64,000 bases of DNA from positions 1 to 64,000 of the forward strand of contig JAAYTK010000015.1 of assembly GCA_012523775.1 (NCBI GenBank), given 5' to 3'. The notes below the pieces were generated by a model, which worked only from the letters and a program-made list of their open reading frames with translations, did not search any database and was not told the origin of the DNA. This DNA comes from Clostridiales bacterium. Lineage in GTDB: Bacteria > Bacillota > Clostridia > Lachnospirales > Lachnospiraceae. This document shows, piece by piece, positions 28,689 to 38,539 of the stretch (positions within the stretch are counted from its first letter, which is position 1; every line of letters begins with the position of its first letter). The position numbers and the translations under genes are program-made.

Positions 28689-29435
28689 ATGAGTAAGAAG
28701 TTGCGAAAGAATAGCAATAGTGTACTTAAGAGAATAGGATTATTCGTTCTGAAAATAACTGTTTTTCTGATATTGCCGGTTACGATACTGGTTTTTACCT
28801 TTCAATTAAAGAATATAACCGTGACCGGTTCTTCAAGGTATGACAGTGGGCAGATTATTGAACGGTTGATTGAATCGAAAGCAGACAATAATACTCTTGT
28901 TTTTTTTCTGAAGTACAAGTATTTCAAGGATGTCAAAATACCTTTTGTTGAAAAAATGTCCTTTGAATTGGTCGACAGAAACTCTGTAAGTATCAGAGTG
29001 TATGATAAGAAAATTATCGGCTGCATTGAATTCATGGGAGATTATCTATATTTTGACAAAGATGGAATAATTGTGGAGAGTACATCGAATATGTTAAGTG
29101 ACATCCCTTTGATTAAGGGACTGAAATTCAAGAAAATAGTATTAAATGAAAAGCTTGAGGTGCAAAAGGACGAATTATTCGATATAATACTGAATCTGAC
29201 ACAGCAGATAGAAAAGCGTGAGCTTAATGTTAAGACCATCAGCTTCAATAATAATTATGAGGTAACGTTAAATCTGGGAGATATTAAGGCCATGCTTGGA
29301 AAAAGAAGTACATATGATGTGATTCTATCAAAATTGAAGAATATAGTTGCGGAGGCAAAAGGTAAAAAACTTACTATTGATATGAGTACAGGAACCGATT
29401 ATTTCATTGCAAAACCTGAAAATACGGAAGAATAG
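28689..29435 (+). CDS. divIB: Cell division protein FtsQ/DivIB
   Basis: A bitopic division protein: a short basic cytoplasmic N-terminus, one membrane helix (about 14-37), then a POTRA-type domain beginning LKNITVTGSSRYDSGQIIERL and an outer beta domain with YFDKDGIIVE. It forms a complex with FtsL and DivIC at the septum. Length is 248. ATG 28689 has AAAGGA about 10 bp upstream; a longer frame from 28659 is not supported. It lies between murA and ftsZ, as expected in a dcw cluster. Confidence 0.85.
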   Translation: MSKKLRKNSNSVLKRIGLFVLKITVFLILPVTILVFTFQLKNITVTGSSRYDSGQIIERLIESKADNNTLVFFLKYKYFKDVKIPFVEKMSFELVDRNSVSIRVYDKKIIGCIEFMGDYLYFDKDGIIVESTSNMLSDIPLIKGLKFKKIVLNEKLEVQKDELFDIILNLTQQIEKRELNVKTISFNNNYEVTLNLGDIKAMLGKRSTYDVILSKLKNIVAEAKGKKLTIDMSTGTDYFIAKPENTEE

Positions 29436-29477
29436 ATAAAAAATTATCAAATATATCATAAAATCATAAAATTATGC

Positions 29478-29506
29478 TTGATTATTTGGGAATTTAAAGA
29501 TATTAT
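29478..29506 (+). promoter_or_regulatory. Promoter for ftsZ
   Basis: TTGATT (29478-29483) and TATTAT (29501-29506) are separated by 17 bp. Transcription from here would give a leader of about 160 nt before ftsZ. The 236-bp gap between divIB and ftsZ contains no gene. Confidence 0.65.
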
Positions 29507-29671
29507 ATATAGTAGGATTAGAACACCATAAGTTGTATGAGAATAAGTTTTTGTCCCATGATAATGTGGTTTTAACAGGAAAATATATATTAGCCAAATA
29601 GCTAAAATTTGGTGCGTTGCCGGAGTAGTTAATACTCTAATTTTAAGAATACGATGAAGGAGGAATTGACC

Positions 29672-30889
29672 TTGCTTGAAATAAGAACAAATGAGGCGGA
29701 CAATACTGCAAAAATACTTGTTATTGGGGTAGGAGGAGCAGGTAACAACGCCGTTAATCGAATGATAGAAGAAAACATCAAGGGTGTTGAATTTGTTTGC
29801 ATCAATACGGACAAGCAGCACTTAAAGAACTGCAAGGCTCCTGTATGTATACAGATTGGTGAAAAACTTACGAAAGGGCTGGGAGCTGGGGCTCAACCGG
29901 AAATAGGGCAGAAGGCCGCCGAAGAGAGCAGGGAACAATTAACTGAACTCGTTAAAGGGGCTGATATGGTATTTGTCACCTGTGGCATGGGTGGAGGTAC
30001 CGGTACAGGAGCAGCTCCCATAATTGCACAGATAGCTAAGGAGATGGAGATTCTTACAGTCGGAATTGTGACAAAGCCCTTCAAGTTCGAAGCTAAGACC
30101 CGTATGACCAATGCGATTGCAGGAATCGAACGCCTGAAGGAGCATGTAGATACCTTAATCGTAATTCCCAATGATAAATTACTCGAAATCGTTGATCGTA
30201 GGACAACCATGCCTGATGCCCTTAAGAAGGCGGATGAGGTGTTGCAGCAGGGTGTACAGGGCATAACAGACCTGATTAATGTTCCCGGACTGATAAATCT
30301 TGACTTTGCCGACGTTAAGACGGTTATGAAGGATAAAGGAATAGCTCATATAGGAATAGGTGTAGGAGCCGGTGATGATAAATGTATAGAGGCTGTTAAG
30401 CAGGCTATTACGAGTCCCTTGCTCGAGACGACTATTCAGGGAGCTACTCATGTAATTATAAACATATCCGGAGATATCAGTCTTGTAGAGGCTAATGATG
30501 CGGCTACACTGATACAGGAGTTGGCTGGTGAATCTGCAAATATTATATTCGGAGCCATGTACGATGACAGTAATCCTGATACAGCCGCCATTACGGTTAT
30601 CGCTACCGGACTGGACGGAAGATCAAGAGAATTGGTTAAGACACCCGAATTCTTAAGGAGAGCGTCGTCATCGGGTTCTTCGATTCAAAACATAGGTAAA
30701 TCGGATATCAGCGTTAACAGAGGCTTCACAAAGCCCAGTCCTTATGCTCCGCCTAAGCAAAGCGGTTATAGCACTGATCCGGAACGTAAGCCCGTCAGTC
30801 AGCCGGCTAAGCCTCCGGTAAATGCCAATATAGATACCGGCGGAATCAAGATTCCTGAGTTTCTACAGAAGAACCGTCACAATAAATAA
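29672..30889 (+). CDS. ftsZ: Cell division protein FtsZ
   Basis: The tubulin-like GTPase that forms the Z-ring. It has [13 protein letters not shown], the tubulin signature [10 protein letters not shown], the T7 loop with [13 protein letters not shown], a variable Ser/Pro-rich linker (about 325-390) and the C-terminal peptide KIPEFLQKN that binds membrane tethers. Length is 405. The start is TTG 29672: AAGGAGGA (29657-29664) is 7 bp upstream, and the N-terminus MLEIRTNE fits the family. The ATG at 29654 lies before the SD and is rejected. No ftsA is adjacent, so the tether must be elsewhere. Confidence 0.97.
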   Translation: MLEIRTNEADNTAKILVIGVGGAGNNAVNRMIEENIKGVEFVCINTDKQHLKNCKAPVCIQIGEKLTKGLGAGAQPEIGQKAAEESREQLTELVKGADMVFVTCGMGGGTGTGAAPIIAQIAKEMEILTVGIVTKPFKFEAKTRMTNAIAGIERLKEHVDTLIVIPNDKLLEIVDRRTTMPDALKKADEVLQQGVQGITDLINVPGLINLDFADVKTVMKDKGIAHIGIGVGAGDDKCIEAVKQAITSPLLETTIQGATHVIINISGDISLVEANDAATLIQELAGESANIIFGAMYDDSNPDTAAITVIATGLDGRSRELVKTPEFLRRASSSGSSIQNIGKSDISVNRGFTKPSPYAPPKQSGYSTDPERKPVSQPAKPPVNANIDTGGIKIPEFLQKNRHNK

Positions 30890-30922
30890 ACCGAAAAAAC
30901 ATTATACATAAGATATTGAGGT

Positions 30923-30963
30923 TGTCAGATTATTCGGAAACGAATAATCTGACATATTTTTTT
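30923..30963 (+). terminator. Rho-independent terminator after ftsZ
   Basis: A perfect 14-bp stem (TGTCAGATTATTCG, 30923-30936, with 30941-30954) closed by a GAAA tetraloop and followed by seven Ts. It separates the division cluster from the sporulation genes. Confidence 0.95.
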
Positions 30964-31034
30964 GCTTATAATTAGGTTATTTCAATTATAAATGTAAAAT
31001 AATGTAAACGAAAACTTAATAATGATGTCCAGAA

Positions 31035-31068
31035 AATGACAAAATACTAATATCTAACAAGTTATAAT
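31035..31068 (+). promoter_or_regulatory. Candidate Spo0A-type promoter of spoIIGA
   Basis: ATGACA (31036-31041) and TATAAT (31063-31068) stand 21 bp apart, too far for plain sigma-A use but close to the known 22-bp spacing of the Spo0A-activated B. subtilis spoIIG promoter. AATGACAAA (31035-31043) reads TTTGTCATT on the other strand, a partial match to the 0A box TTTGTCRAA. Suggestive, not proven. Confidence 0.45.
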
Positions 31069-31126
31069 CATGATGATGATCATTCTATTGTACGTGAAGT
31101 AAGTACATCCTGTGTGGAGGTGAATA

Positions 31127-32041
31127 TTGTTATTAGAGGTTTATACGGATATAGTATTTCTGATTAATTTCTTCATTGACGTAATCCTGATTTTCCTGTT
31201 AAAAAAGGTAAATAAAAAGGACAGCAGCAAGTTGAGAATTGCCTTGGCGGCTACTGTCGGAGGTGCTTGCGCAGCGGTAATAAGTATATTTCCATGGATG
31301 AATATCATCCTAAGGTTTACGCTGATGTATGTAGCCACTTCATTACTGATGATAGTCATTGCTTTTGGAAAGCTGAAGATTTCAGATATGATTAAGCAAT
31401 GGATTGTATTGAATCTGATTACATATTTTGTGGGTGGATTTATGAATTCGATTTATTACCATACTAATCTTAGGCTGTTTTTTATTAATTTGGGCAACGG
31501 CAATATCTTCAGTAATGCTTCAGCCTTATACATTATTGTCTCAGTCTGCGCCGTAGCTGTGGTTTCTGTCTTCGTACTATGGCTGCTAAGACTGTACCAG
31601 ATACACAGACCTTTAATCTATGAGGTAGAACTGGTTCTTGGTGAGCGAAGTGTACTGACAAAAGGGCTTATGGATACAGGTAATTGTCTTTATGATCCCA
31701 TCAGTAAAAAACCGGTTATGGTTATCGAAAATTCGTTGATTGAGAGTCTTCTGACACCGAATATCAGGCAGGACATGGAGATGGCCAGAAACTATTTGGA
31801 GGGTAAAGCAGATGATATACCGTACTCAGGCTATGATGACAGACTGCTTCGTTTCAGCTTCATTCCATACAGGTCAATCGGCAAAACAGGTATGCTGTTA
31901 GGAATTAAGCTGGATAAGGTCCTGATACATACCGAAAAGGAAAACATATGTAATGAGAGGGTCACCGTCGCTATCTGTGATAACCGTCTGACGGATGGCA
32001 AAGATGATTATCATGCAATTTTACATAAGGAACTATTGTGA
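31127..32041 (+). CDS. spoIIGA: Sigma-E processing peptidase SpoIIGA
   Basis: A membrane aspartic protease that, on signal from the forespore, removes the pro-sequence of sigma-E in the mother cell. Five hydrophobic segments fill residues 1-155, followed by a cytoplasmic protease domain with LMDTGNCLYDP; its aspartate is residue 183, the same number as the catalytic Asp of the B. subtilis enzyme. Length is 304. The start is TTG after TGGAGGTG. It is directly upstream of its substrate gene sigE, the universal arrangement. Confidence 0.95.
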   Translation: MLLEVYTDIVFLINFFIDVILIFLLKKVNKKDSSKLRIALAATVGGACAAVISIFPWMNIILRFTLMYVATSLLMIVIAFGKLKISDMIKQWIVLNLITYFVGGFMNSIYYHTNLRLFFINLGNGNIFSNASALYIIVSVCAVAVVSVFVLWLLRLYQIHRPLIYEVELVLGERSVLTKGLMDTGNCLYDPISKKPVMVIENSLIESLLTPNIRQDMEMARNYLEGKADDIPYSGYDDRLLRFSFIPYRSIGKTGMLLGIKLDKVLIHTEKENICNERVTVAICDNRLTDGKDDYHAILHKELL

Positions 32042-32088
32042 AAATACTGTTTTAAGCCTATGAGCGCTAATAATTTGGGAGGGTATTT

Positions 32089-32829
32089 ATGCTTTTTAAG
32101 TTATCAATACAGAATAAGTTTCAGTTTAGAATGATACCGGACATCAGAACTATTATATTTGGACAAAAGGGTGATATCCATTACATAGGCGGTGCAGAGA
32201 TACTTCCGCCGCCACTGGACTCTATAAGAGAAGCCGAGGTAATCAGCGGTTTAGGTACAGAGCGTGACGGAGAAATGAAGGCTATACTCGTGGAGCATAA
32301 TTTAAGACTTGTAGTGTACATAGCCAAAAAGTTTGATAATACCGGGGTTGGCGTAGAGGACCTGATATCCATTGGCACAATCGGTCTTATTAAGGATATT
32401 AACACTTTTAATCCGAAAAAAAACATTAAGCTGGCCACATATGCCTCCCGCTGCATTGAGAATGAAATTCTTATGTATCTAAGGCGAAACAATAAGACTA
32501 AGCTGGAGGTATCGATCGATGAACCTCTGAATGTGGACTGGGACGGCAATGAGCTGTTATTATCAGATATCCTGGGAACGGAAGAGGATGTCATATATCG
32601 AAATATTGAGGAGGAAGTGGATCGAAAGCTGCTTAGAAAGGCTTTATCCAAGCTGACTGAGAGGGAGCGGATAATCGTAGACTTAAGATTTGGTCTTAAC
32701 ACCGATGACGGAAACGAGAAGACTCAGAAGGAAGTTGCGGATTTGCTCGGAATATCTCAATCCTACATATCGAGACTGGAAAAGAAGATAATAAAGCGTT
32801 TGAAAAAGGAAATGGTACGTTTCGAATAA
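32089..32829 (+). CDS. sigE: RNA polymerase sporulation sigma factor sigma-E (pro-form)
   Basis: The mother-cell sigma factor of early sporulation. An N-terminal pro-region of about 31 residues with hydrophobic and basic residues precedes [13 protein letters not shown], which aligns with the YIGGSEALPPPL region near the known cleavage site. Region 2 ([44 protein letters not shown]) and region 4 ([18 protein letters not shown]) are nearly identical to the family. Length is 246. It lies 47 bp after spoIIGA, which encodes the protease that activates it. Confidence 0.97.
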   Translation: MLFKLSIQNKFQFRMIPDIRTIIFGQKGDIHYIGGAEILPPPLDSIREAEVISGLGTERDGEMKAILVEHNLRLVVYIAKKFDNTGVGVEDLISIGTIGLIKDINTFNPKKNIKLATYASRCIENEILMYLRRNNKTKLEVSIDEPLNVDWDGNELLLSDILGTEEDVIYRNIEEEVDRKLLRKALSKLTERERIIVDLRFGLNTDDGNEKTQKEVADLLGISQSYISRLEKKIIKRLKKEMVRFE

Positions 32830-32864
32830 ATATATCGATGGTAATTATTTCAAATAAAAATACC

Positions 32865-32894
32865 GTATAAAGAGCATACAAATAGTGAATCATT
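32865..32894 (+). promoter_or_regulatory. Candidate sigma-F promoter of sigG
   Basis: GTATA (32865-32869) fits the sigma-F -35 GYWTA exactly; after 15 bp, GTGAATCATT (32885-32894) fits the -10 GGNRANANTW at all but two positions. sigG is known to be transcribed by sigma-F in B. subtilis. The predicted start is about 45 bp before the sigG ATG. Confidence 0.4.
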
Positions 32895-32942
32895 ATTGTT
32901 AGCGAATTAAATATAATGACATGATGATTCGGAGGTTTCGTT

Positions 32943-33722
32943 ATGGCTCTCTATAAGGTGGAAATATGTGGCGTAAATACATCCAAGTTACCGTTGCTAA
33001 AGAACAGTGAAAAAGAAGAGTTATTCAATAGAATTTTGAATGGTGACAAAGAAGCTAGAGAGCTCTACATCAAAGGAAATCTACGTCTGGTACTATCTAT
33101 AATTCAGAGATTCTCCAACAGTAATGAAAATGTCGATGACTTGTTTCAGATAGGCTGTATTGGATTAATGAAGGCAATCGATAATTTTGATATATCACAA
33201 AATGTAAAATTCTCTACTTATGCTGTTCCGATGATAATAGGTGAGATTCGCAGATACCTTAGGGATAACAATGCTATTCGTGTCAGCCGTTCCTTACGGG
33301 ACACAGCCTATAAGGCGATTTATGCCAAGGAAGCCTTGGTTAAGAAAAATGAAAAGGAACCCACTATAAATGAGATAGCAGCCGAAATTGGTATCAGTAA
33401 GGAGGATATAGTGTACGCCCTCGATGCCATTCAAAGTCCCGTATCTTTATATGATCCTGTATATGTAGAGGGGGGAGATGCTTTATATATCATGGATCAG
33501 GTCAGCGATAAGAAGAACAGGGAGGAGAACTGGATTGAAGCCATATCTTTGAAAGAAGCTATGGATAAGCTTCCCCCAAGGGAGTATAATATAATTAAGC
33601 TGAGATTTTTCGAGGGAAAGACTCAGATGGAGGTTGCAAAAGAGATTAATATATCTCAGGCTCAGGTTAGTCGTTTGGAGAAATCGGCATTAAAAAATAT
33701 GAGAAATTATTTAATGGGATAG
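32943..33722 (+). CDS. sigG: RNA polymerase sporulation sigma factor sigma-G
   Basis: The late forespore sigma factor. The N-terminus YKVEICGVNTSKLP is specific for sigma-G and is the part contacted by anti-sigma factors. Region 2 (NLRLVLSIIQRFSN, DDLFQIGCIGLMKAID, FSTYAVPMIIGEIRRYLRD), region 3 and region 4 (MEVAKEINISQAQVSRLEKSALKNM) follow. Length is 259. It stands 113 bp after sigE, enough for its own promoter. spoIIGA-sigE-sigG is the standard trio of spore-forming Clostridia and Bacilli. Confidence 0.97.
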   Translation: MALYKVEICGVNTSKLPLLKNSEKEELFNRILNGDKEARELYIKGNLRLVLSIIQRFSNSNENVDDLFQIGCIGLMKAIDNFDISQNVKFSTYAVPMIIGEIRRYLRDNNAIRVSRSLRDTAYKAIYAKEALVKKNEKEPTINEIAAEIGISKEDIVYALDAIQSPVSLYDPVYVEGGDALYIMDQVSDKKNREENWIEAISLKEAMDKLPPREYNIIKLRFFEGKTQMEVAKEINISQAQVSRLEKSALKNMRNYLMG

Positions 33723-33781
33723 AAATAAATGGATTTATTATATATAATATTTACTACAAAAGATGATTAGGCAGGATTATT

Positions 33782-34996
33782 ATGAAAAACATTATGATGA
33801 AATGGTTTAAGAATATTTACGGGGATAATGACGATGTTAGAGTATATTTTGCACCAGGCAGAGTAAATCTAATTGGTGAGCATACGGATTATAACGGAGG
33901 TCATGTGCTACCCTGTGCATTGGAGCTGGGAACCTATGGGGCGGTCAGACTTCGCAACGACAAAGTGATTCGCTTATACTCCATGAATTATATAGAGAAA
34001 GGAGTGATCATTTCGTCATTGGATGAGATTTCATCCACTGAGGAATTGATTTATCATAGAAAGGATGATTGGGCAAATTACCCCAAAGGCGTGCTTTGGG
34101 CATTTGCCCAGCATTCTTTTATGGATATTATAAATCGCGGAATGGATATTCTATATTACGGTGATATTCCCAACGGCGCGGGACTGTCATCATCGGCCAG
34201 CATAGAGGTACTTACGGCGTACATAATCAAGGAGATGTTCCGGATAGATATCAGCCTTAAGGAGATTTCGTTGCTATGTCAGTATGCAGAAAACAAATAT
34301 GTAGGTGTGAATTGCGGTATTATGGACCAATTTGCCATAGCGATGGGTAAGAAGGATCATGCCATATTTCTTAATACGGACACATTGGAATACGAATATA
34401 CACCGCTTAATCTTGGTAACAATAGGATAGTGATTGTCAACAGCAACAAAAGGCGGGAGCTGGGTGATTCCAAATACAACGAAAGAAGGGCTGAATGTGA
34501 CGAAGCGCTTAGAAGATTACAGACCGTAGTTAACAAAAAGACATTAGGTGATTTTACAATAGATGAATTTGAAAGATATAAGTCTATAATAAATGATGAC
34601 ACATTGATTCGTCGTGCCAGACATGCGGTTTATGAAAACCAAAGAACGATAAATGCAATGAAATCGCTTCAGGCAGATGATATGGTTGAATTTGGAGAGC
34701 TTATGATGGAATCCCATATATCTTTGAAAAATGATTATGAAGTTACAGGTCTGCATCTGGACACTCTGTATGAGTCGGCCATACGTCAGGAAGGTGTTAT
34801 CGGTGCACGAATGACCGGCGCAGGCTTTGGAGGATGTACGGTCAATATTGTGGACGTAAGTCATATAGATTCATTTATTAATAATGTAGGAAAGGAATAC
34901 GAAAAAATCACCTCTTTGAAAGCAGATTTCTATGTTGCAGAATCGGGAACTGGACCAAAAAACTTGCAATATGCCAATAATCGTGTATTATATTAG
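33782..34996 (+). CDS. galK: Galactokinase
   Basis: Phosphorylates galactose to galactose 1-phosphate in the Leloir pathway. GHMP-kinase motifs are clear: the galactose-binding PGRVNLIGEHTDYNGGHVLP near the N-terminus, the ATP loop GLSSSASIEV and the C-terminal GARMTGAGFGGCTV. Length is 404. No galT, galE or sugar transporter is next to it, so the rest of the pathway must be elsewhere. It stands 59 bp after sigG without a visible terminator in between. Confidence 0.94.
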   Translation: MKNIMMKWFKNIYGDNDDVRVYFAPGRVNLIGEHTDYNGGHVLPCALELGTYGAVRLRNDKVIRLYSMNYIEKGVIISSLDEISSTEELIYHRKDDWANYPKGVLWAFAQHSFMDIINRGMDILYYGDIPNGAGLSSSASIEVLTAYIIKEMFRIDISLKEISLLCQYAENKYVGVNCGIMDQFAIAMGKKDHAIFLNTDTLEYEYTPLNLGNNRIVIVNSNKRRELGDSKYNERRAECDEALRRLQTVVNKKTLGDFTIDEFERYKSIINDDTLIRRARHAVYENQRTINAMKSLQADDMVEFGELMMESHISLKNDYEVTGLHLDTLYESAIRQEGVIGARMTGAGFGGCTVNIVDVSHIDSFINNVGKEYEKITSLKADFYVAESGTGPKNLQYANNRVLY

Positions 34997-35076
34997 ATAC
35001 TAATTCTATGATGATTAGGACGAATGTCAAAATGTAACTCGGTGAATTGTATTCTGAAAGTATGAGGTGATTTCCT

Positions 35077-37785
35077 ATGAAATTATATAATGAAAAGACG
35101 AGAAAATATCTTAAGATACAGGATAAGACCTATGTGTATCATGATTTGAACTCATTGAAGGAATATGGATTCGATGTGAATAGGCTACCTTATTCCATTA
35201 AGGTTTTATTGGAATCAGTACTTCGTGGATGGGACGGTATAGCTATTAGAGATGAGCATATTGAAGACCTGGCAAGATGGGCTGAGCATAGAGGAGGAAG
35301 GGGAGAAGTGGCGTTTAAGCCTGCCAGAGTAATTCTTCAGGATTTTACAGGGGTTCCCTCGGTACTGGATTTGGCAGCCATGCGTTCATTCCTGGCAGAT
35401 GATGAGAAAGCGAAAAGGATTAATCCTGAGGTCCCTGTGGATCTTGTAATTGACCACTCCGTTCAGGTCGATTACTACGGTATGTCCAAAGCACTTAGTG
35501 AAAATGTGAAGAGAGAATTTGAAAGGAATAAGGAAAGGTATCAGTTCCTGAAGTGGGCACAGAAGGCATTTGATAATTTCACTGTGGTTCCTCCCTCAAC
35601 AGGCATAGTACATCAGGTAAATTTAGAGTATCTGGCAAAGGTGGTCGTTATTGATAAAACCAAGGACAATAATGAGGATATACTATATCCTGATACTTTG
35701 GTGGGTACGGATTCCCATACAACTATGATTAACGGACTCGGAGTACTTGGCTGGGGTGTGGGAGGAATAGAGGCTGAGGCAGGAATGCTGGGACAGCCGT
35801 CATATTTTCCTGTGCCTGAGGTTATCGGTGTCCATATGACGGGTAAGCTTCCGACGGGTGCTACGGCAACAGATTTAGCTCTTAGGGTAACCAAGCTTCT
35901 AAGAGACAGAGGTGTTGTAGGTAAGTTTGTAGAATATTTCGGAGACGGGATTCATAACCTAAGCCTGGCAGACAGAGCTACGATAGCAAATATGGCTCCT
36001 GAATATGGAGCCACCTGCGGATTCTTCCCTGTGGATGAGGAAACCCTGGATTATATGAAGTTGACCGGAAGAAGTAAGGAGCATATTGAAATTGTAAGAA
36101 GCTATCTTAAGGCTAATGGAATGTTCTATGAAAGAGGTCTTTTGGATCCTGTATATACCGATATCATTGAGCTTGATTTATCTACAGTAGAAGTTGCCCT
36201 GTCGGGACCAAAGCGTCCCCAGGATTTGATTCTGCTTGATAAGACGAAGGAGGCTTTTAGAGACAGTATTACAGCTTCTTTGGGAAATCAAGGCCATGGC
36301 CTTAACAAAGATGAGTTTGATAAGGAGGTTGTAATCAAGTTTTCGGATGACAAAAAGGAAACAATGAGGACAGGCTCTGTGGTTATAGCAGCCATAACCT
36401 CATGTACCAATACCTCGAATCCATCAGTTATGCTAGGTGCAGGAATTCTTGCGAAAAAAGCTGTAGAAAAGGGCTTGAGGGTTCCGGCTTATATAAAGAC
36501 TTCCTTGGCTCCGGGATCCAAGGTAGTAACCGATTATCTGGCTTCGGCAGGACTTCAACCATTCCTTGATACCTTAGGCTTTCATGTAGTAGGCTATGGA
36601 TGTACTACATGTATCGGTAATTCAGGACCTTTGCTTCCTGAGATTACTTCTGCAATCAATGACAATAATCTTTTGGTAGCCTCTGTATTGTCCGGCAACA
36701 GGAATTTTGAAGGTAGAATTCATCCGCTGGTCAAGGCAAATTATCTGGCATCTCCACCGCTTGTGGTTGCCTATGCATTAGCCGGGACCATGGATATAGA
36801 CTTAACAAAAGAGCCAATCGGAATAGGGGCCGACGGAAAAGAGGTATATTTAAGCGATATCTGGCCATCATCGGAAGAAATACAGGAGGCTATATTAAAT
36901 AATGTAAAGCCGGAGTTATTTAAGAGGGAGTATGGCGTTGTCTATGATGACAATGAGCTATGGAATAATATCAGTATAAATGAGGGAAGTCTGTATGAAT
37001 ATGAGGAATCCTCGACTTATATAAGAAGACCCCCGTTTTTTGATAATCTTTCAGATGAACCCGACAGGATGGGTCCGTTAAAGGGCCTCAGAGTTATTGC
37101 TAGCTTGGGAGATTCAGTCACAACCGACCATATATCTCCGGCAGGAGCCATAGGAAAAGACACTCCTGCAGGGAAATACCTAATGGAGCATGGTGTGGAG
37201 CCTAAGGCCTTTAATACTTATGGTTCCCGAAGGGGAAATCATGAGGTTATGATGCGTGGAACATTTGCGAATATCCGTATCAGGAATAAAATTGCACCGG
37301 GTACAGAAGGCGGCTATACAACCTATTGGCCGACCGGAGAGGTAATGCCTATCTATGATGCTTGTATGAAATACAAGAAGCAGAACACAGGCTTAGTTGT
37401 ACTGGCAGGTAAGGATTATGGAATGGGCTCCTCAAGAGACTGGGCCGCTAAGGGACCAAGCCTTCTCGGAATAAAGGCGGTTATTGCAGAAAGCTATGAA
37501 AGAATCCACAGATCAAATCTCGTTATGATGGGTGTATTGCCATTGCAGTTTATTGACGGGCAGTCAGCCGATAGTCTTGGATTAAATGGAGACGAAACCA
37601 TAGATATAATAATGAAGGATAATATAGCACCCGGTGACCATGCCGATGTCATTGCCACGACTGCTAAAGGAGAAACGATTCACTTTAAGGCGGCTATACG
37701 TTTTGATTCATTGGTAGACATGGAATATTATAGACACGGAGGAATTCTGCAGATGGTTCTGAGGCAGAAGAGTGTACAGGATTAA
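35077..37785 (+). CDS. acnA: Aconitate hydratase, AcnA/IRP type
   Basis: Isomerises citrate and isocitrate through an iron-sulfur cluster. At 902 residues it is the large AcnA/IRP type. Cluster ligands are the cysteine in [13 protein letters not shown] and the two in [13 protein letters not shown]; the swivel domain carries [31 protein letters not shown] and [13 protein letters not shown]. The SD ATGAGGTG precedes the ATG. No citrate synthase or isocitrate dehydrogenase is near, which is unusual for a TCA gene but not unknown. Function is certain from sequence; transcription unit is not clear. Confidence 0.96.
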   Translation: MKLYNEKTRKYLKIQDKTYVYHDLNSLKEYGFDVNRLPYSIKVLLESVLRGWDGIAIRDEHIEDLARWAEHRGGRGEVAFKPARVILQDFTGVPSVLDLAAMRSFLADDEKAKRINPEVPVDLVIDHSVQVDYYGMSKALSENVKREFERNKERYQFLKWAQKAFDNFTVVPPSTGIVHQVNLEYLAKVVVIDKTKDNNEDILYPDTLVGTDSHTTMINGLGVLGWGVGGIEAEAGMLGQPSYFPVPEVIGVHMTGKLPTGATATDLALRVTKLLRDRGVVGKFVEYFGDGIHNLSLADRATIANMAPEYGATCGFFPVDEETLDYMKLTGRSKEHIEIVRSYLKANGMFYERGLLDPVYTDIIELDLSTVEVALSGPKRPQDLILLDKTKEAFRDSITASLGNQGHGLNKDEFDKEVVIKFSDDKKETMRTGSVVIAAITSCTNTSNPSVMLGAGILAKKAVEKGLRVPAYIKTSLAPGSKVVTDYLASAGLQPFLDTLGFHVVGYGCTTCIGNSGPLLPEITSAINDNNLLVASVLSGNRNFEGRIHPLVKANYLASPPLVVAYALAGTMDIDLTKEPIGIGADGKEVYLSDIWPSSEEIQEAILNNVKPELFKREYGVVYDDNELWNNISINEGSLYEYEESSTYIRRPPFFDNLSDEPDRMGPLKGLRVIASLGDSVTTDHISPAGAIGKDTPAGKYLMEHGVEPKAFNTYGSRRGNHEVMMRGTFANIRIRNKIAPGTEGGYTTYWPTGEVMPIYDACMKYKKQNTGLVVLAGKDYGMGSSRDWAAKGPSLLGIKAVIAESYERIHRSNLVMMGVLPLQFIDGQSADSLGLNGDETIDIIMKDNIAPGDHADVIATTAKGETIHFKAAIRFDSLVDMEYYRHGGILQMVLRQKSVQD

Positions 37786-37842
37786 ATCTTAATTGTTGGT
37801 ATATCTAATGTGCTTCATACGTATCCTTTATCAAGGACGCTT

Positions 37843-38487
37843 ATGGAGAGCGTGTATATGGAGCTGGAGAAAAACGTATTTCAGAGGAATGGTACCCATG
37901 TTGAATTTCCGACTGTAGTATCCGAAAACGGATATGATAATACAGACATATGGAATAATATAATTCTGGACGATATTAACAGGATATTAAAGATGTATTC
38001 GGCATATGCCTTCTCCCCGTCTACCGATCTGGAAGGGGTATTGATGCCCGATACCTTAAATATCTCCTATGAAATAAAAAGAAATGATAACTGCTATCTT
38101 AGTATCCTGTATATTGCAGATTTTTACAGTCCCTATGCGGCATATCCAACACAACTGATATATACGACAAATATAGATTTGAAAAACAATATACGAATAA
38201 GGCTCTCGGATATGATTGAGGTTGACAATTCCCTTATAGATAATATTACTTCATGGGAAATAGTAAATAAGGACATCAACAGAGAGATTCGCCAAGCGAT
38301 TATGGATTATATTATGGGCTTGGGAAATAATATATTATTAATGGGATTTGAATCGGCAGACATAATAAGCTCTGATAATTTCCTGGGAATATATAGCTAT
38401 ATGACATCGGATAGAATCGGAATAAGCATGTCTTTGCCAAATTATCTGGGTGGCCATGTAGAATTTGAATACCAGAGGCACTCTTGA
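37843..38487 (+). CDS. Unrecognised protein with DUF3298/RsiV-like C-terminal pattern
   Basis: A protein of about 214 residues with no signal peptide or membrane segment. The middle reads LNISYEIKRNDNCYLSILYI, then a Tyr-rich stretch and FTNIDLK-like text ending NIRIRLSDMIEVD. This resembles the DUF3298 domain of RsiV/PdaC-type proteins (a beta-rich domain ending in LSDLF), which are normally extracellular. The missing export signal makes this an odd member, if it is one. The start is uncertain: GTG 37810 has no SD, ATG 37843 follows AAGGA at 5 bp, ATG 37858 follows GGAG at 9 bp. The last codons and the stop lie inside a strong hairpin. Confidence 0.6.
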   Translation: MESVYMELEKNVFQRNGTHVEFPTVVSENGYDNTDIWNNIILDDINRILKMYSAYAFSPSTDLEGVLMPDTLNISYEIKRNDNCYLSILYIADFYSPYAAYPTQLIYTTNIDLKNNIRIRLSDMIEVDNSLIDNITSWEIVNKDINREIRQAIMDYIMGLGNNILLMGFESADIISSDNFLGIYSYMTSDRIGISMSLPNYLGGHVEFEYQRHS

Positions 38488-38507
38488 AACAAGAGTGCCT
38501 CTGGTAT
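38469..38507. terminator. 18-bp hairpin between convergent genes, no U-tract
   Basis: A perfect inverted repeat: ATACCAGAGGCACTCTTG (38469-38486) pairs with 38490-38507 around an AAA loop. The stop codon of the upstream + gene (38485-38487) is inside it, and nrdR (minus strand) ends 33 bp beyond. Neither strand has a proper T-run after the stem, so it is either a shared bidirectional terminator of weak type or an RNA-stabilising 3' structure. Confidence 0.6.
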
Positions 38508-38539
38508 CGTCAGTCTTTATGTCAAAACGGAGATAATAA

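Noticed and set aside
32181-32702. 173-residue open frame on the minus strand opposite sigE
   Set aside because: Low-complexity Ser/Leu text, no ribosome-binding site, and it lies fully opposite a highly conserved sigma factor gene.
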